Assembly: GCA_007026445.1 (NCBI GenBank)
Contig: VDMD01000037.1
Location: forward strand, 1-64,000
Reading direction: 5' to 3'
Length of the DNA stretch: 64,000 bases
Source of the DNA: Schizophyllum amplum
Lineage: Eukaryota > Basidiomycota > Agaricomycetes > Agaricales > Schizophyllaceae
Each line of letters starts with the position of its first letter. Position 1 is the stretch's first letter. The notes under the pieces were generated by a model that was given only the letters and a program-made list of their open reading frames with translations, was not told the origin of the DNA and searched no databases. A program made the position numbers and the translations under genes. Below, piece after piece: positions 35,851 through 47,494 of the stretch.

Positions 35851-37567
35851 TCAAAACACGCCCGCCAGCGGCACGTACGTCCCACACCGATGCGCAAACT
35901 CCCCATCCCCCAACCGTGTCATATACGCACACGACCACTCCACCCGCGGCGCCCAGACCCAGCCGCCCTCGGCTGGCGCGGGGACAGCAAAGGGCGAGTG
36001 CGCGCGCAGCCCCGCCGCACCGAGCAGCGCCTGCATCCCCACGACATCGAGCGCGGGCAGCCGCCGGCAAAAGAACGATGCGTAGTCCTCGACGTGAACG
36101 CCCACGGGGAGGTCAAGGCCCAGATAGAGCGCGCGCAACGAGCGCAGGGGCGCGAGCGCGGCGGCGAAGTCGGCCTGCAGGGATGTAGGCGTCAGCGTCC
36201 ATCCTTCACTAGACCACCCACCAGAACCGATCGCGACAAGAGAAAACACGCCACTCACCCACACAGGCGTATACGCCGGCCGCTCCGGCTTGTACATATC
36301 AATCCCGAGCTGCAGCGTATGCAGCCTGGGGAACGCATACGCTACCGCCTCAGCCAGCTCCGCAGGCGCCTGCTCGCGCGTGAACAGCCGGAGGTCGCGC
36401 AGGTCTGAGCGCGCCGCTGCCAGGGCACCGACTACCGCGAACGCGTGCTCCTCACTTAGGCCCACCGTCGCGTCGCCCGTGCCCGACACGGGCACCAGGT
36501 TGAGCGCCTCGAGGCCCTGGGGCGGGTCGTCCAGGATGCGGTCCTCGGGATTGAGGTTGGACAAGGCGAGGCTGCGCAGGTACGGAACGAGAGTGCTCAG
36601 AGAGGGGGATGCGGCGCGCGAGGAGAGGGATCCGGAGCGCGAGGACGGATCTGAGCTACGAGAGGAGGAGGCTGGGGTATCCTGGGAGGCCGATGCGGCG
36701 GGTATGAGGACGGGCCCATACTCGTCATGAGGGGGAAGGGTGAGTAGGATGGAGAGCTCGCGGAGGTGAGGGGTGAGCAGTAGGAGGGCGGGTATGGACA
36801 GGCCGGGAGGTAAAGTCCCAGTGAGCGTGAGCTTGCGGAGGGCGGGAAGGGGTGATGCGGGAAGGCCGGAGGACAAGAGCTGCGCTGGCAACTTGATCTC
36901 TTCCAGTGATGCCGCATGCGCGTCGAGCAGCGCACGGGCGGAGTTGCCGCGCAGGGCGGAGGATGGGGAGGGTGGGGCCACAGAGGACGCGAGGCGATCC
37001 GCTCCAGCGACCTTGACATCCCCCACGCCGATCAGCAGCCTCGCGAGCTCTCGGGGGCCCTTCTCGGGCATCGCAAACGTCGGAAACCCGCGCACCCGCA
37101 CCGTCCGCACGTTCCCCAGCGCCGCGATCGCATCCCATACCCCCGCAGGCACATCCGTGCTCACGTCGAGCGCCACCTCCCGGAGCAGGGTCATGCACCG
37201 CAGCGCCCCACTCAGCGCGTCCCATTCGGCGTGCCCACTCTGTACCGCCACGCGCAGGAGCCTACGTGGTAGGGTATCAGCGATGTGATCGGGGCGTCGA
37301 GAACAGGTTCACGCACCTTGCCTGCGCGGCGACGGCGGGAGGGATGGCGCCTGCGCCCGCCCACGCGATCTCTCTGAACATCAGCGGCCCGCAGAGGTGC
37401 CAAAAGCGCTGGGACACGAGCGCCAGCGCCTGCAGCGTCCGTGCGGACTCGTGCGCCAGCACGGCGACGATCAGGCTCAGCGCGTCGTCGTCGAGGTCGG
37501 GCAGCCGGAGCGCCTGCTGCTTGAACGGCCAGGGCTTCGTATCGCGCATGCGGTGCTTCATCGGCAT
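35851..37567 (-). CDS. F-box / leucine-rich-repeat-like protein, type B
   Basis: ATG at 37567; exon 1 is 37317-37567 and exon 2 starts at 37261. The F-box is near the N-terminus: LRLPDLDDDALSLIVAVL ... ALALVSQRFWHLCGPLMFREI. The body has LRR-like units (LREVALDVSTDVPAG, LRKLTLTGTLPPGLS, LRSLALSNLNPEDRI, LHTLQLGIDMY). It differs from family A members elsewhere in the window by its shorter F-box region and by lacking the C-terminal RWP block. Probably a substrate adaptor for an SCF ubiquitin ligase. A GTGAGT...CTGCAG segment at 36175-36258 is 84 nt, in frame and free of stops; it is probably a third intron, but if kept it would add 28 residues. The protein is about 530-560 residues depending on this choice. 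Confidence 0.82.
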
Positions 37568-38094
37568 GTTGTATTCCAGGATAGTGTTTGAGGAGAAGGG
37601 ATGAAGCCGAGTCGGTAAGGGTATCGGTCGGAGGAAGGATGGTGGTGAAAGTCGGAGGCTAAACAGCCCTGCTGCAGCTATATTAGTAGTAGCTGATCGA
37701 CGTGATCGCCTCGTGCGCGTGACTCGACACGTTGGGATTCTGCCTCCGCTCTAGGGGGTGAGCAACTCCGCTCTGTGGCGGGCCTCCGGGCGGTCTCCTG
37801 GGCCTCGATAAGGAGAGCCCAGGCGCTGAGACCTCCACCCGGTGGAGACGTCTATCAGAAGTCGCCAGGAAGACAGCTCACTGATGAAGTCGCGTGTTTG
37901 CAGTGGGACCTTCACATTGATCATTGCAGAGGCGGAGCGGGATGGAGTACACGTCGACCAATGGCGACAGCACACCAAAGCAGGCCAATAGCGGCATTGA
38001 CCAATGACAATGTCGACCAATAGTATTGCAGCGTAAAGCAGTCCAGCTCCGATGGTCAGCCGACGGCTAACCAGTAGTAACCTCCGTCGTATCT
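37568..38094. other. Intergenic, nothing recognised
   Basis: 527 bp upstream of the type B F-box gene and downstream of the unknown anchored protein gene. No RNA gene or repeat was seen. Confidence 0.4.
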
Positions 38095-39254
38095 TCAGTA
38101 TCTTCCGCTGCCTCTCTGACATGTAAGGCTTTGGTCATCAAATCCGTAGTACCTCGCCGTAGGGTCCCAAGCACGACCATAGTCGTCGTACGCCCCCTTC
38201 GCTGTGAGATCGACCGACTCGGCGGAGGTCAGGCTTGTAGACGAAGAGCCCATCGAGTTGGAAACGCGCAGATACGAGGGATATGTCGACGATCCAACAC
38301 CCAATGGAAAAGATCTATCTGTAAAATTCGAGCAGAAAGAGTCTCCAAGTGCAGAGCGGGCGACCATGCTCTCGACGTCGTCGCAATCATTTCCGTCGCA
38401 ACGATCGCCTAGAGTAATCGGCAAGGGCGTAGGCGGCCAGGAGATCAAGGAGATACTAGACTCAGAATCGTCCGCGAGGTATTCGTCCTCTTCGTCGAAT
38501 GCACCCAGATCGGCGGTGATCGAATCGACCGTGGTCTGTGAGAGACGGCTGGAGGCGGAGTCTTCGTCTTCGTCCTCGTCGTCTTTGGCGCAGCGCAGCT
38601 TACGCGTTATCGACTGCCACTCTCGATACCGCGCGGTGGACTGGTGGAGGGACTGATAGGTAATTCGATGGGAACGGTGAGCGATGGTGCGAGAATTGGC
38701 CCGATCGACGGCGGCATCATCGTGTAGAGAATCCGTGGAATGTCGGGCGCAGATCTGCTTGTCGTCGGACGGAGGGAGAGGCCATACAGTATATTTGGAG
38801 GTACTGACGGAAGATAGCGAGCTCGTGCAATTGCCTGAGAACGAGGTCGATGGTGAGAAGTGGTCGGGGAAGTTTGGTGTGTAGCATCGGGCCAGGCGGC
38901 AGCGTCGCTGGTATTCGTCAGAGCCGCTGAACATGTTGATGGGAAGGCTGTTGTTTGTATTTGCTTGAGGGACAGGAGATAGAGCGCGTTTTTCGTGAGC
39001 GTCTACTAGGTTAGGTGTGCAGAGTACGAATGAGAGGGCGTCGCGGTCTTCCCGTGTCTTGACTGTGATTTGGCAGATCAGTATACAGCAGAGAGAGGGC
39101 TTTTTGGCCACGCACCGCGCATAATCCCATCCTCCAGGTCAAGCGCTGGCTCGGAGTTCATTTTCCGCCGTCCAAAGAGACGCCGAACGAGAAAGACAAT
39201 CCCCCGAGCAAACAAGGCGATAGCAGGACAGATCCTAGTAAATGTCTCAAGCAT
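38095..39254 (-). CDS. Unknown protein with N-terminal membrane anchor and acidic, Ser-rich body
   Basis: Exons 39116-39254 and 38095-39062 give 368 residues. I do not recognise the family. Residues 8-26 (ICPAIALFARGIVFLVRRLFG) form a hydrophobic segment followed by basic residues, so the protein is probably anchored with the rest cytoplasmic. The body is rich in Ser, Asp and Glu (DDEDEDEDSASS, DEEDEYLADDSESS) with few predicted helices apart from TYQSLHQSTARYREWQSITRKL. The protein ends in short aromatic motifs such as DYGRAWDP and RYYGFDD. The splice joining the anchor exon to the body has a strong donor (GTGCGT) and keeps the frame. It is divergent from the proteasome subunit gene, with 208 bp between starts. 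Confidence 0.65.
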
Positions 39255-39462
39255 CCTTCAGAGACAATTGGCGAGATAGATGGTTAGGCTGACGATGATA
39301 GATGATGGCAGGATAAGAAACTGGCAGCGCCCCAACGAAGAACAATGGCCGGGTATTTGGCTTTGTTTACGCGTCTGACGCGTCCCTCCTCCGCGCGTCT
39401 AATCGTCTCTTCATTTCGCACTTGTTTATCACCTTTTGGCGAAGTTGACTCCGCCAACCGTC
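39255..39462. promoter_or_regulatory. Divergent promoter, unknown anchored protein / Rpn9
   Basis: 208 bp between the two ATGs of oppositely transcribed genes. No TATA box, and no yeast-type proteasome element (GGTGGCAAA) is seen. Confidence 0.65.
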
Positions 39463-41270
39463 ATGTCGTCGTCAATGGCAGTGGACACTGCAAAGCCGTA
39501 CAAGCTGGACCTCGACCAGTTTATCGCGACCGCGGTCTCCGCGACGCCAGCAGAGCTGCACCCATTCTTCCAGAGCTTCCAGACACTCTACAATCGAAAG
39601 TGCGTCAATTAGATATCTGTCTTGAATCTAGAGACTGACCAGACCACTCCATATCTGCTCTTTCACCTCAAAAACATGACGTTCGCCGTACCTCGACCGA
39701 CGATCACATTCTCCTCTTCCCTTGTATCCTGAACATCAATCAGACTATGGCACCAGCTCACCCTCAAGCTCTTCGAGTTCCTCGACCACCCACTCTCCAA
39801 ACCGTACCGCGTCGATACCTTCGAGCAGTTCGTGCGCGACTTCGAGGCCCGCTTGAATCAGCTCCGGCTAGTCGAGATGGCCGTCAAGGTCTCCAAGGAG
39901 ATCGCCAGTGCGTACAGCTACCCCCTCGTCACCCAAACCAAGGCTCACACCTATTAACTCTCTCCTCAGATCCCCAAACCCACGTCGAATTCCTCTCCGC
40001 CTTACTCGCGCGCGTCAACACTGAGGCGTCTCCGGAAGCGCACGTCCTACTGCTCGCGACCATCGCCGGCGTCAAGCTCACATATGGCGACCTGGAGGGC
40101 ACACGGACGGATATGGACGCGGCGTGGGCGGTCCTCGAGCCTCTGGAGGGCGTCGACAATGGCGTGAACGCGGCGTACTATGGGCTGGCGGCGGAGTACT
40201 ACCAGGTGTGTGATCCCATCGCTGCAACACGCTTATTGGCGTGTACAGTCCGAATGCACTTTTGTGGACTCATCCCCTTCGCAGCGCAAAGGCGAATACG
40301 CACCCTACTACAAGAACTCCCTCCTCTACCTCGCATGCGTCGACATCGACAAGGACATGTCTGCGGAGGAGCGCCTGCAGCGCGCGTACCACCTCGCGTT
40401 GTCGGCCTTTCTGGGCGATACGATCTACAACTTTGGCGAGCTGGTGAGTTTGAGCTGCGTTCGCCTCATTCATGTGCATGCCGTATACTAATGAGCTCAC
40501 CCACACAGCTCATGCACCCGATCCTGGGCTCCTTGGACAGCACGCCTCACGAGTGGATAAAGAAGCTGCTGTTCACATTTAACGAGGGCAATATCGGCAA
40601 GTTTGAGGCCCTTGCGCCACTGTTCCCGCAGGAGGTACGTTTTTTTGCTCCTAGGTACCTCTTTCCCCTCTTCACAACTGCGATCCTGTCAAGTCACTCC
40701 TTCCCAACTAGTCATCTACCCACCAGTCACTTACCTACCCCCCTCTAGCCTCTCCTACAGACCAATTACCCCTTCTTGCGGCAAAAGATCTGCCTGATGG
40801 CACTCATTGAGTCCGTCTTCAAGCGCAGCGCGGACAACCGCACGATGGGCTTCCAGACCATCGCGGAGGAGACGCGGCTGCCGCTGAACGAGGTGGAGCA
40901 CCTGGTCATGAAGGCCTTGAGGTGAGTGTGTGCTGTTCGGTTGTGATCTTCCTCGTGCCGCGATATGTTTCGTGTTGCGGATACTCCCCGACTCACGTAT
41001 ACTCGCTGCACCGCGCCGCCTCCTTCATTCGCTACTATTCGTCTACTCCTTCGCCCTCTGTACACACCATACTAACCCCTCTCACCCAGCCTCAAACTCA
41101 TCCGCGGCTCGCTCGACCAGGTCGACCAGAAGGCGCAGATTAGCTGGGTACAGCCGCGCGTGCTGTCGCGCGAGCAGGTCGGGCTCTTGGCGCAGCGGCT
41201 CGAGGCGTGGACGACGAAGCTGAACGGCGTCGAGCAGCGACTGACGCCGGAGGTTTTGGTTGGGTCATAG
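39463..41270 (+). CDS. RPN9: 26S proteasome regulatory subunit Rpn9 (PSMD13)
   Basis: Seven exons (39463-39599, 39744-39907, 39970-40205, 40285-40443, 40509-40634, 40761-40921, 41090-41270) give 387 residues, the usual length for this subunit. The N-terminal helical repeats include LWHQLTLKLFEFLDHPL and THVEFLSALLARV. The PCI domain follows, with AYHLALSAFLGDTIYNFGELL, MHPILGSLDSTPHEWIKKLL, FNEGNIGKFEAL and the winged helix MGFQTIAEETRLPLNEVEHL. The C-terminal signature SLKLIRGSLDQVDQ then AQISWVQPRVL is specific to Rpn9. It is a lid subunit of the 19S regulatory particle, needed for assembly and stability of the proteasome. Confidence 0.95.
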
Positions 41271-41931
41271 GCAGCGAGTTCACGTTGTAGTGGGTGCAGT
41301 GCAGAATGTATCATTATGACCTGATGAATCGGGTTTCCTTTCCTTCGTTGATCCAAAAAGGGTTGAGAAAGGCCTCAAGCAGCTGAAGGTTGGAAGTTCA
41401 ACATGGGCCGTGACGATCTCGTGACTCACTGTGCGTCATTGGATTCTGCGGAATGTTTCCGAGGAGTTCGGGCCGGGCGGTAAGTGGGTTCAGGAACTTC
41501 GCATATTGTTTCCAACTCTGAAGGTCGCAAATCACAGTGAGCGCGAAAACTCATCTGGCTCTTGAGCGGACTGAAGCAGTAAGTATACAGCCTACGTACA
41601 CGCATGTTGCTCGGTACTCACACAACTGCGAATGTGACGCCTGGCCCTGGGGAAAGCGCTCGGCGCTCCAACAAGCGCTCAAGGGGTCGATCACTCTGTT
41701 GTCGAGGCATCGTCCTCGTTCCCATCAATGAAATCGGTCCAGTCTCAGCAGAGGCGCACAGCTTTCTTTCCTGTCCTGCACGCCCACGACCTTTGTGGAT
41801 GCATTGACGCGCGCGTTCTTTTGCCTACGTTCTCCTCCCCCAGTCTCCCCTGCACGACGGTGGACTGTTTCCCGCTTGCTTGAAACGCACGACAACTTGA
41901 TTGACGTTCTCTGCACCGCACTGTCGTCAAG
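41271..41931. other. Intergenic, nothing recognised
   Basis: 660 bp between two plus-strand genes. The last 100 bp are pyrimidine rich, as in a fungal leader. No repeat or RNA gene seen. Confidence 0.4.
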
Positions 41932-43902
41932 ATGCCCTCGCAGAACTTCACCATCGACAACACGAGCCCCCTAATCACCTACAAGCCCGAGGGCCAATGG
42001 AGCCAGGGCTCGGCGGCGCAGGACTCCGCTGCGGACCTGTGAGTGCGATCGCGCTACTCATAGGATGTTGCTGAGGGAAACAGTTACTCTGATGGCGGTA
42101 CATTCACGCTCACAAACACCGCCGGCTCGAAGGCGTCGTTCAGTTTCAACGGCACGGACGTCTATGTGTACGGGGCGAAGCGGTGAGTATCTGCTCCCGT
42201 GCACTGAGTTCCTCACCCTGACGCTCTCCTCCCACCCAGGGGTAATCACGGTGCGCTCAAGGTTGACTCGTCATCATTGTCACGCTTATATAGCCTTAGG
42301 ACAGTACACGGTCGCCTTGGATGGCTCCTCGAACACCTTTGACGGCTACTCAAAACCCGATGAGTTCCAAGTCGCCCTCTTCACTGCCGGTTCCTTGAGC
42401 ACGAACAAAATGCACACCGTTACCATTACGTGCGAGGATGACGCCTACTTCGACATCGATTTCGTGCGTCTTTCCTGCCTGACACTCATCCGTGTCCCTG
42501 ATACTGACTTTCGCGCGCACAGATCACCTGGACCGCTGACATCGGCAAGGACACTGCGCCGTCACAGACGACTATCCAGGACACCAGCTCGGAGTTCTCC
42601 TACAGTGGAGCATGGACGACCAACAGCGACGATATTCCCAGCCTCTCCTCGTTCAATGGTGGCACCGCGCAGTACGTGTATCATCCTCCTGTGTTTTGAA
42701 CAGCCCTCTGACCTAGAATGAATGTAGTCAAACACGCGATGGCGACAGCTACGTCACCCTGAACTTCTCTGTTTGTGCTAGGCCCCATTCTTATCTTCGT
42801 GGCGCTTACGCTATTGCAGGGCCAGGCAGTGGATTTGTACGGTGGCGTAGGTCCATCACGTGGGCCGTACACCGTGCAGCTGAACGGCGGGGACGTTCAG
42901 ACCTTCAACGCGACCAATGCGAATGTCCAGACGCAGGTCATGCTCTACCACGGTGACAACCTGGGTGGCGGCAAGCACAACATGATCATCACCAACCAGC
43001 CCGGAAGGACAGGGGATGGCCTAGTCATTGACTACGCGGTCTACTATGCCTCGGATGATGGGTCAGATGCGACAGATGGTTCCAATGCGTCGTGTGTATT
43101 ATTCATAACCATTCGCTCCATTCAAACTCATTACCTACCCAGCTCCGGCCTGTCCACGGGCGCAATAGTGGGCATTGTCGTTGGTGTTGTCGGCGGGCTA
43201 GCTGTTCTCGCCCTCGCCGTCTTCTTCATCCTGCGCCGCCGGCGGAAGAACCGTGATGAGGGTGGCATTTGGACCGACAAGCCCGAGTCCCCCATCCCGC
43301 CTGCGCAGCCCTACGTCTACTCCCCCGCGCCGGGCAGCGACCACAACGCATACGCCACCTCGACCTACCCATCGTACACCCAGGCACTCCCCCCGCCGAA
43401 GCTCGCGGGCACCATCACCTCCTCCCACGGATCCCAGTCGAACGTGTCCAACCAGTGGCCGGACGTGCGTTCATCCATTACTTTTCTACACATAACCCTG
43501 AGGCTAACTCTCCTTGCTCCACAGGAAAGCAGCAACAGCGCGGGCGGCTCGTCCGTGTATCGCCCGGGCGTCGCGCAGATGTACTCCTCTCAGGGTGCCC
43601 CGGGTTTGCATACGGCGAATCCATCGGAGGTGGGAGAGGGCCCCTTTATGCCGGTACCCGCGACCGCACCATCGCGTCCTGGCAAGCAGATGGGCGCGGC
43701 CGTACCGGCTGCACAGAGGCAAGCACCGCCGCCGCAACTGACGCCCGAAGAGCTCGCTCACCAGCGGCTGATGGTTCGTCCTTGCATTGGTTTACTATGC
43801 CGCGCTTTGGCTCACTTGTCTCTCCAGGTCGACGGACGAGAACAGGACTTTGGCCCGCTGCCACCGAACTACGATCAGGCGACGCAGCCGTTCAGTCGGT
43901 GA
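41932..43902 (+). CDS. Single-pass membrane protein with paired galactose-binding-like ectodomains, copy 1
   Basis: Ten exons, including an 11-nt exon at 42240-42250, give 496 residues. The ectodomain contains two related beta-rich modules. The first runs from TFTLTNTAGSKASFSFNGTDVYVYGAKR to HTVTITCEDDAYFDIDF. The second runs from VTLNFSGQAVDLYGGVGPSRGPY to MIITNQPG. Both resemble galactose-binding-like (2.60.120.260-type) folds, seen here as N-glycosylatable, Ser/Thr-rich sequence. A 23-residue membrane helix (AIVGIVVGVVGGLAVLALAVFFI) is followed by RRRRK and a Pro/Ser/Tyr-rich cytoplasmic tail ending FGPLPPNYDQA. There is no classical signal peptide: the protein starts MPSQNFTIDNTSPLITY. 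This layout is common in basidiomycete membrane proteins of unknown role; cell-wall sensing is only inferred. A paralog lies at 51885. Confidence 0.8.
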
Positions 43903-44093
43903 TTTCTTATTTATTGTATGTGGGCTCGCCGGGTGTTTATCTCTCTGTACTTACACCTTACTCCCTTCGCTATGAAGGTGGTGGCTTGAAGGAGATTTAT
44001 ATTGCCATGACATTTGCATGCATTCAGCCGAGCACATTACTCCTACATATCTACTTGCTTTATCTATTGCATGTCGAGATGATCATATATGAG

Positions 44094-45250
44094 ACCCAGT
44101 GAGAACGGACTCTGACGAGGTCGAGCGAGATCTGACGAGAACTGACATTCAGATCTCGTCCTATCACGTCCTCGAAACAGCGGTATTTGCACATTTCAAT
44201 CTGACGGGCTATGGACGAGATGGGATGGGATGGGATGGATTAGGACGGAGTATGACCGCGGTGACCAGCGAGGAAACGAAACGCTGGCAGCGCGCTATTC
44301 TGATATTTGCTCGATTCCTTCCTTTCTGGCCAGATACTGCTTGTTTGTGGCATATAAACATGTGCATTGCAAGGTACTGTAGGACTACATATGACTGCAA
44401 AAGACTACATAGGATGGGATATCAGCGCACCGAGGCTTGCTCGGACGCAGCGAGACAACTTCGGCATCGCGCGCGTCGTTGCGCGGGCGCACCAAGTCAC
44501 TGTGGTTACGTCGAGCCCTGGTTGAGCCTCGCCAGTTTTTGGGTATTTGGGACCCCGGCTTCGGCAGGTGGAGATACATAGAAGGATGGTACACCGAACG
44601 CGCGCGGCGGGAGGCAACTGAAGGCATGGACTCGAGGGCGGGGCGGGGGATGGCATGATGATGTTGTCAGTGACGATCGTACTCGAGAATAAGAAGAAAC
44701 ACACCTTGTCATCCTGGTTTTCCACCTTCGTCGTGAGACAGCCCCGCTCGCCTCCGGTTGTGGCCTAGGTTAAGTGTCAGCGGTGTGGAAACAATATGGT
44801 GGGGGGCAGCTCGCCTGGCTTCGGGAGGCCTTGCGACCGCCGACGTCGGGAACCGAAATATGGCCAGACACACGACTACGGCAGAAGCAGGTGCAGTGGA
44901 GGTAAGAGACAAGGAGAAGTTGGCGTTCACGCGCGAAGACAACGATCAAGCGGCGTGAGAAAGTCAGCGTCGGCGGACCGGCGGTGACCGTTTCAAGTTG
45001 GACTTCACAAACTTTCGACAAGTTCCAAGGCGATTTCAGCACCTCGCGGATGGACTTCTCTTTTCGTTTTGATTTTCTCCGAAATCTCGCAGAGCTCGCG
45101 AAAGTTCCAACTTTTGATTCTATTTACGGATTCTGGAAGTGAGATGAAACAAGCAAGGCGAGCAAGAAGGTCGAGGACGTCCGATAACTTCAGATAGGTT
45201 AGACCCCGTCATATCTGGCCTGACCTCGTCAGGACCCGTTCTCACTGGGT
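44094..45250. mobile_element. Non-autonomous DNA transposon, 1157 bp, with flanking ATGAG
   Basis: The two ends are inverted copies: the left starts ACCCAGTGAGAACGG and continues TCTGACGAGGTC; the right end, reverse complemented, starts ACCCAGTGAGAACGG and continues TCCTGACGAGGTC. Similarity holds for about 45 bp. ATGAG stands directly outside both ends (44089-44093 and 45251-45255), as expected for a 5-bp target duplication. The interior has no transposase, only short frames and a (GGGAT)n run near 44220. The superfamily is not clear. Confidence 0.82.
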
Positions 45251-45564
45251 ATGAGACCTTATTACGGCTGCGACCTATATGTCGCCAATGGCGCTGAGTA
45301 CTAGCACTGGTGAGCAGCAAGCGGTCGATGGACTTCCTTTTACGGCGTTAAGTGTTTCCAAATGCGGCAAGAAACTGCACGTGCTCACTTGTCGCTCGAA
45401 CTGCCTCGCTCGCGCAGCTCGTCCAAGCCTTGCACATATGTCGGTCCTTTCAGATCACACAACAGAAGATGATGGTAGAAGTACAATTAATTATGCTCGG
45501 GCTTAATTTATGCTACAGGTATATTTGGGGTGCCATCTAGTCCATGACCTCGGAAGACGAGATA
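45251..45564. other. Interval between transposon and SMP gene
   Basis: About 310 bp, no gene seen; it is the 3' flank of the SMP-domain gene. Confidence 0.4.
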
Positions 45565-46413
45565 TCAAGCCGCTTGGGCAGTCTTCGCCTGGATCGACTG
45601 CGCCTCAGCGGACGCGGTACCAGCATTCGAGCCCAGCCTTGCAGAGCAAGTCAGGATGGTGCGAATGACAAGGTGAAAATCACTCACATCTTGCGCTCCT
45701 GGCTCTCGAGCTGGCTGACTTGCTCAGGCGTCAGCTTGCTGAGGTCGGGCGACGTAGAGCCAGACTTCGTGCCGCGCTCCTCACTGGAGAGGATGTCAAC
45801 ATGCTGTATACAGCTGCTCCCTGAACGAACAACTCACCTGATGCGTGCGGCATCGCGCACAGCGGCCTCAGTGAGGAGGCGCGCGTCGACGGTCGTGCCG
45901 TTGCCCTGCGGGTGGCGCGCCGCCGCCGCCTGCGCCTTCGCGGCAAGCGAGTTCTGTGGCGGGCGGTAGCCGAGCGCCTTGTGCTCCTCCGACATGAGCT
46001 TCTTCGCGTCCGCCTCGCTCAGCGCGTCAATGTCGAGCTCGCCGGTGATGCTGCGCTCCGGGACCGGCTGCCCGCGCTCAAGCTGGATGCGCGCAGCGTC
46101 GCTGAGCGCGGCCTTGCGGATGGTCTCCTCGTCGAGGGCGGGCACTGCGGAGGGCTCGGCAATCTTGGACGCCTTGCTTTGCGCTTCGGCGGCCACTGGG
46201 CGAAGTGTCAGGGTAGGCGCAACAAGTTGCGCTGGAAGACGTACGTGATCCCGCGGGCGGGCGGTACCCAAGCGCCTTGTGCTCCTCAGACATGAGCTTC
46301 TTCGCGTCCTCGGGCGTGACCTTCTCGAGGTCGACGAGGCGCTGGGCCTCAATCTTCGCCGCGTCGGCGGCAGCGATCTCGGTGGCGATAGCCTTCTGCG
46401 CGTTGGTGGTCAT
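45565..46413 (-). CDS. SMP (seed maturation protein-like) domain protein
   Basis: Exons in transcript order 46245-46413, 45838-46195, 45688-45783 and 45565-45637 give 231 residues. Alanine-, lysine- and glutamate-rich helical repeats carry the same block twice: KKLMSEEHKALGYRPP, followed by SLAAEAQ in one copy and SLAAKAQ in the other. A third, divergent unit has TPEQVSQLESQERKM. Motifs such as AALSDAARIQLERGQ and AAVRDAARIR fit SMP-type repeats known from plant LEA proteins and small fungal stress proteins. It is likely cytosolic or nuclear and induced in stress or spores; this is inference from the family and from the strong TATA box about 100 bp upstream. Mostly disordered, as expected. 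Confidence 0.78.
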
Positions 46414-46512
46414 GGTGTCAAAGGTGTCCGTGGTGGTGGTGGAAAAAGTGAAGATGTGTGTCAGAAACAGTATGGAGTGCTGTGAGGTGAAGAATGGTGT
46501 CGTCCGCCGCCC

Positions 46513-46520
46513 TTATATAT
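46513..46520 (-). promoter_or_regulatory. TATA box of the SMP-domain gene
   Basis: Read on the minus strand the sequence is ATATATAAGG, 100 bp before the ATG at 46413. Confidence 0.6.
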
Positions 46521-47494
46521 GGCGACGCGCAGTCTGGCTGACACCATTGGTGACAGCATCGAATGAAAGGGATCTGTTGCAAAGGTGGCGCGGTCATGTG
46601 ACAAAGTGGCGCCTCTTCCGGTGGGCCATCACCGTGCCATCAACGGCGCGCAGCAGTCCCCCGGAGATGCTCCTCATCTCCCTGGTGACTCGTCTTTCAC
46701 AGCAGAACAAGTGGAGGGCTCTTTATGTACCCTATTCTTGCTATCTGTTCGCTTCGTGGCCGTTGTACCCAGGGGCCAGGGTGCGCTGTGGCAGGACGTG
46801 TTTTGCTGCGGGTCGCTTGAGCGTCATGCATGATCAAAGGAAGGTTGAACTTCGCCCCACGGGGAGGTTCCGTGGGGACGATGAAGGTTGTAGAACATGA
46901 AAGGGCAAAGCACAGGTGGCACGCGGCACTCGAGAAACGGCGGGTGCGAGGTTGGCGCCTTCTTCGACGCCGGTTCGACGTAATCAACGCGCGCATACCT
47001 CGAAGCTGACGCACTCGTCTGTCGCAAGGAGGTCGCACGGACTCGGAAGCAACACGGAGGGCAGGTCAAGGAGGCTCGGGTCCCCTGCCACCCATCGCGG
47101 CAGCCAGGATCTGACTATGAACGATGCTGGCAGAAAGCAGTAAGAATACAGTATGTGAGTGTACGGACAAATAATTATATTAGTACACGCCCCTTCGGTG
47201 CTCGACCGCTCGCATCACCACGGGTAGCTAGCCAGATCAACTGTGGCCATGGCTAGCTAGTAAGACTCCACCTCACGAGTCTTGCAAAAACCATCTCGCC
47301 CTCTTCCCGGCACCCACCAACGTCGGCTGTCCCATCTCGCCAGTCGAGCAGACCGGCGCAAGTCGAGGTGTCGCTTGTCCCAGCGGAGTATCGATTGCAG
47401 GCCCATCGCAGCTGCTGATCGCGGAGTGACGCTGAGATCGTGTGTGTGCTTGTCAAGACCGCGAACATGGCTGCCGCAGGGCCGAACACAACGA
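46521..47494. other. Intergenic, nothing recognised
   Basis: About 970 bp between the promoter of the SMP-domain gene and the stop of the Kelch gene. Short frames only. Confidence 0.4.

Noticed and set aside
44218..44240. (GGGAT)n run resembling telomere sequence
   Set aside because: The unit is GGGAT, not TTAGGG, only about three copies, and it lies inside a transposable element.
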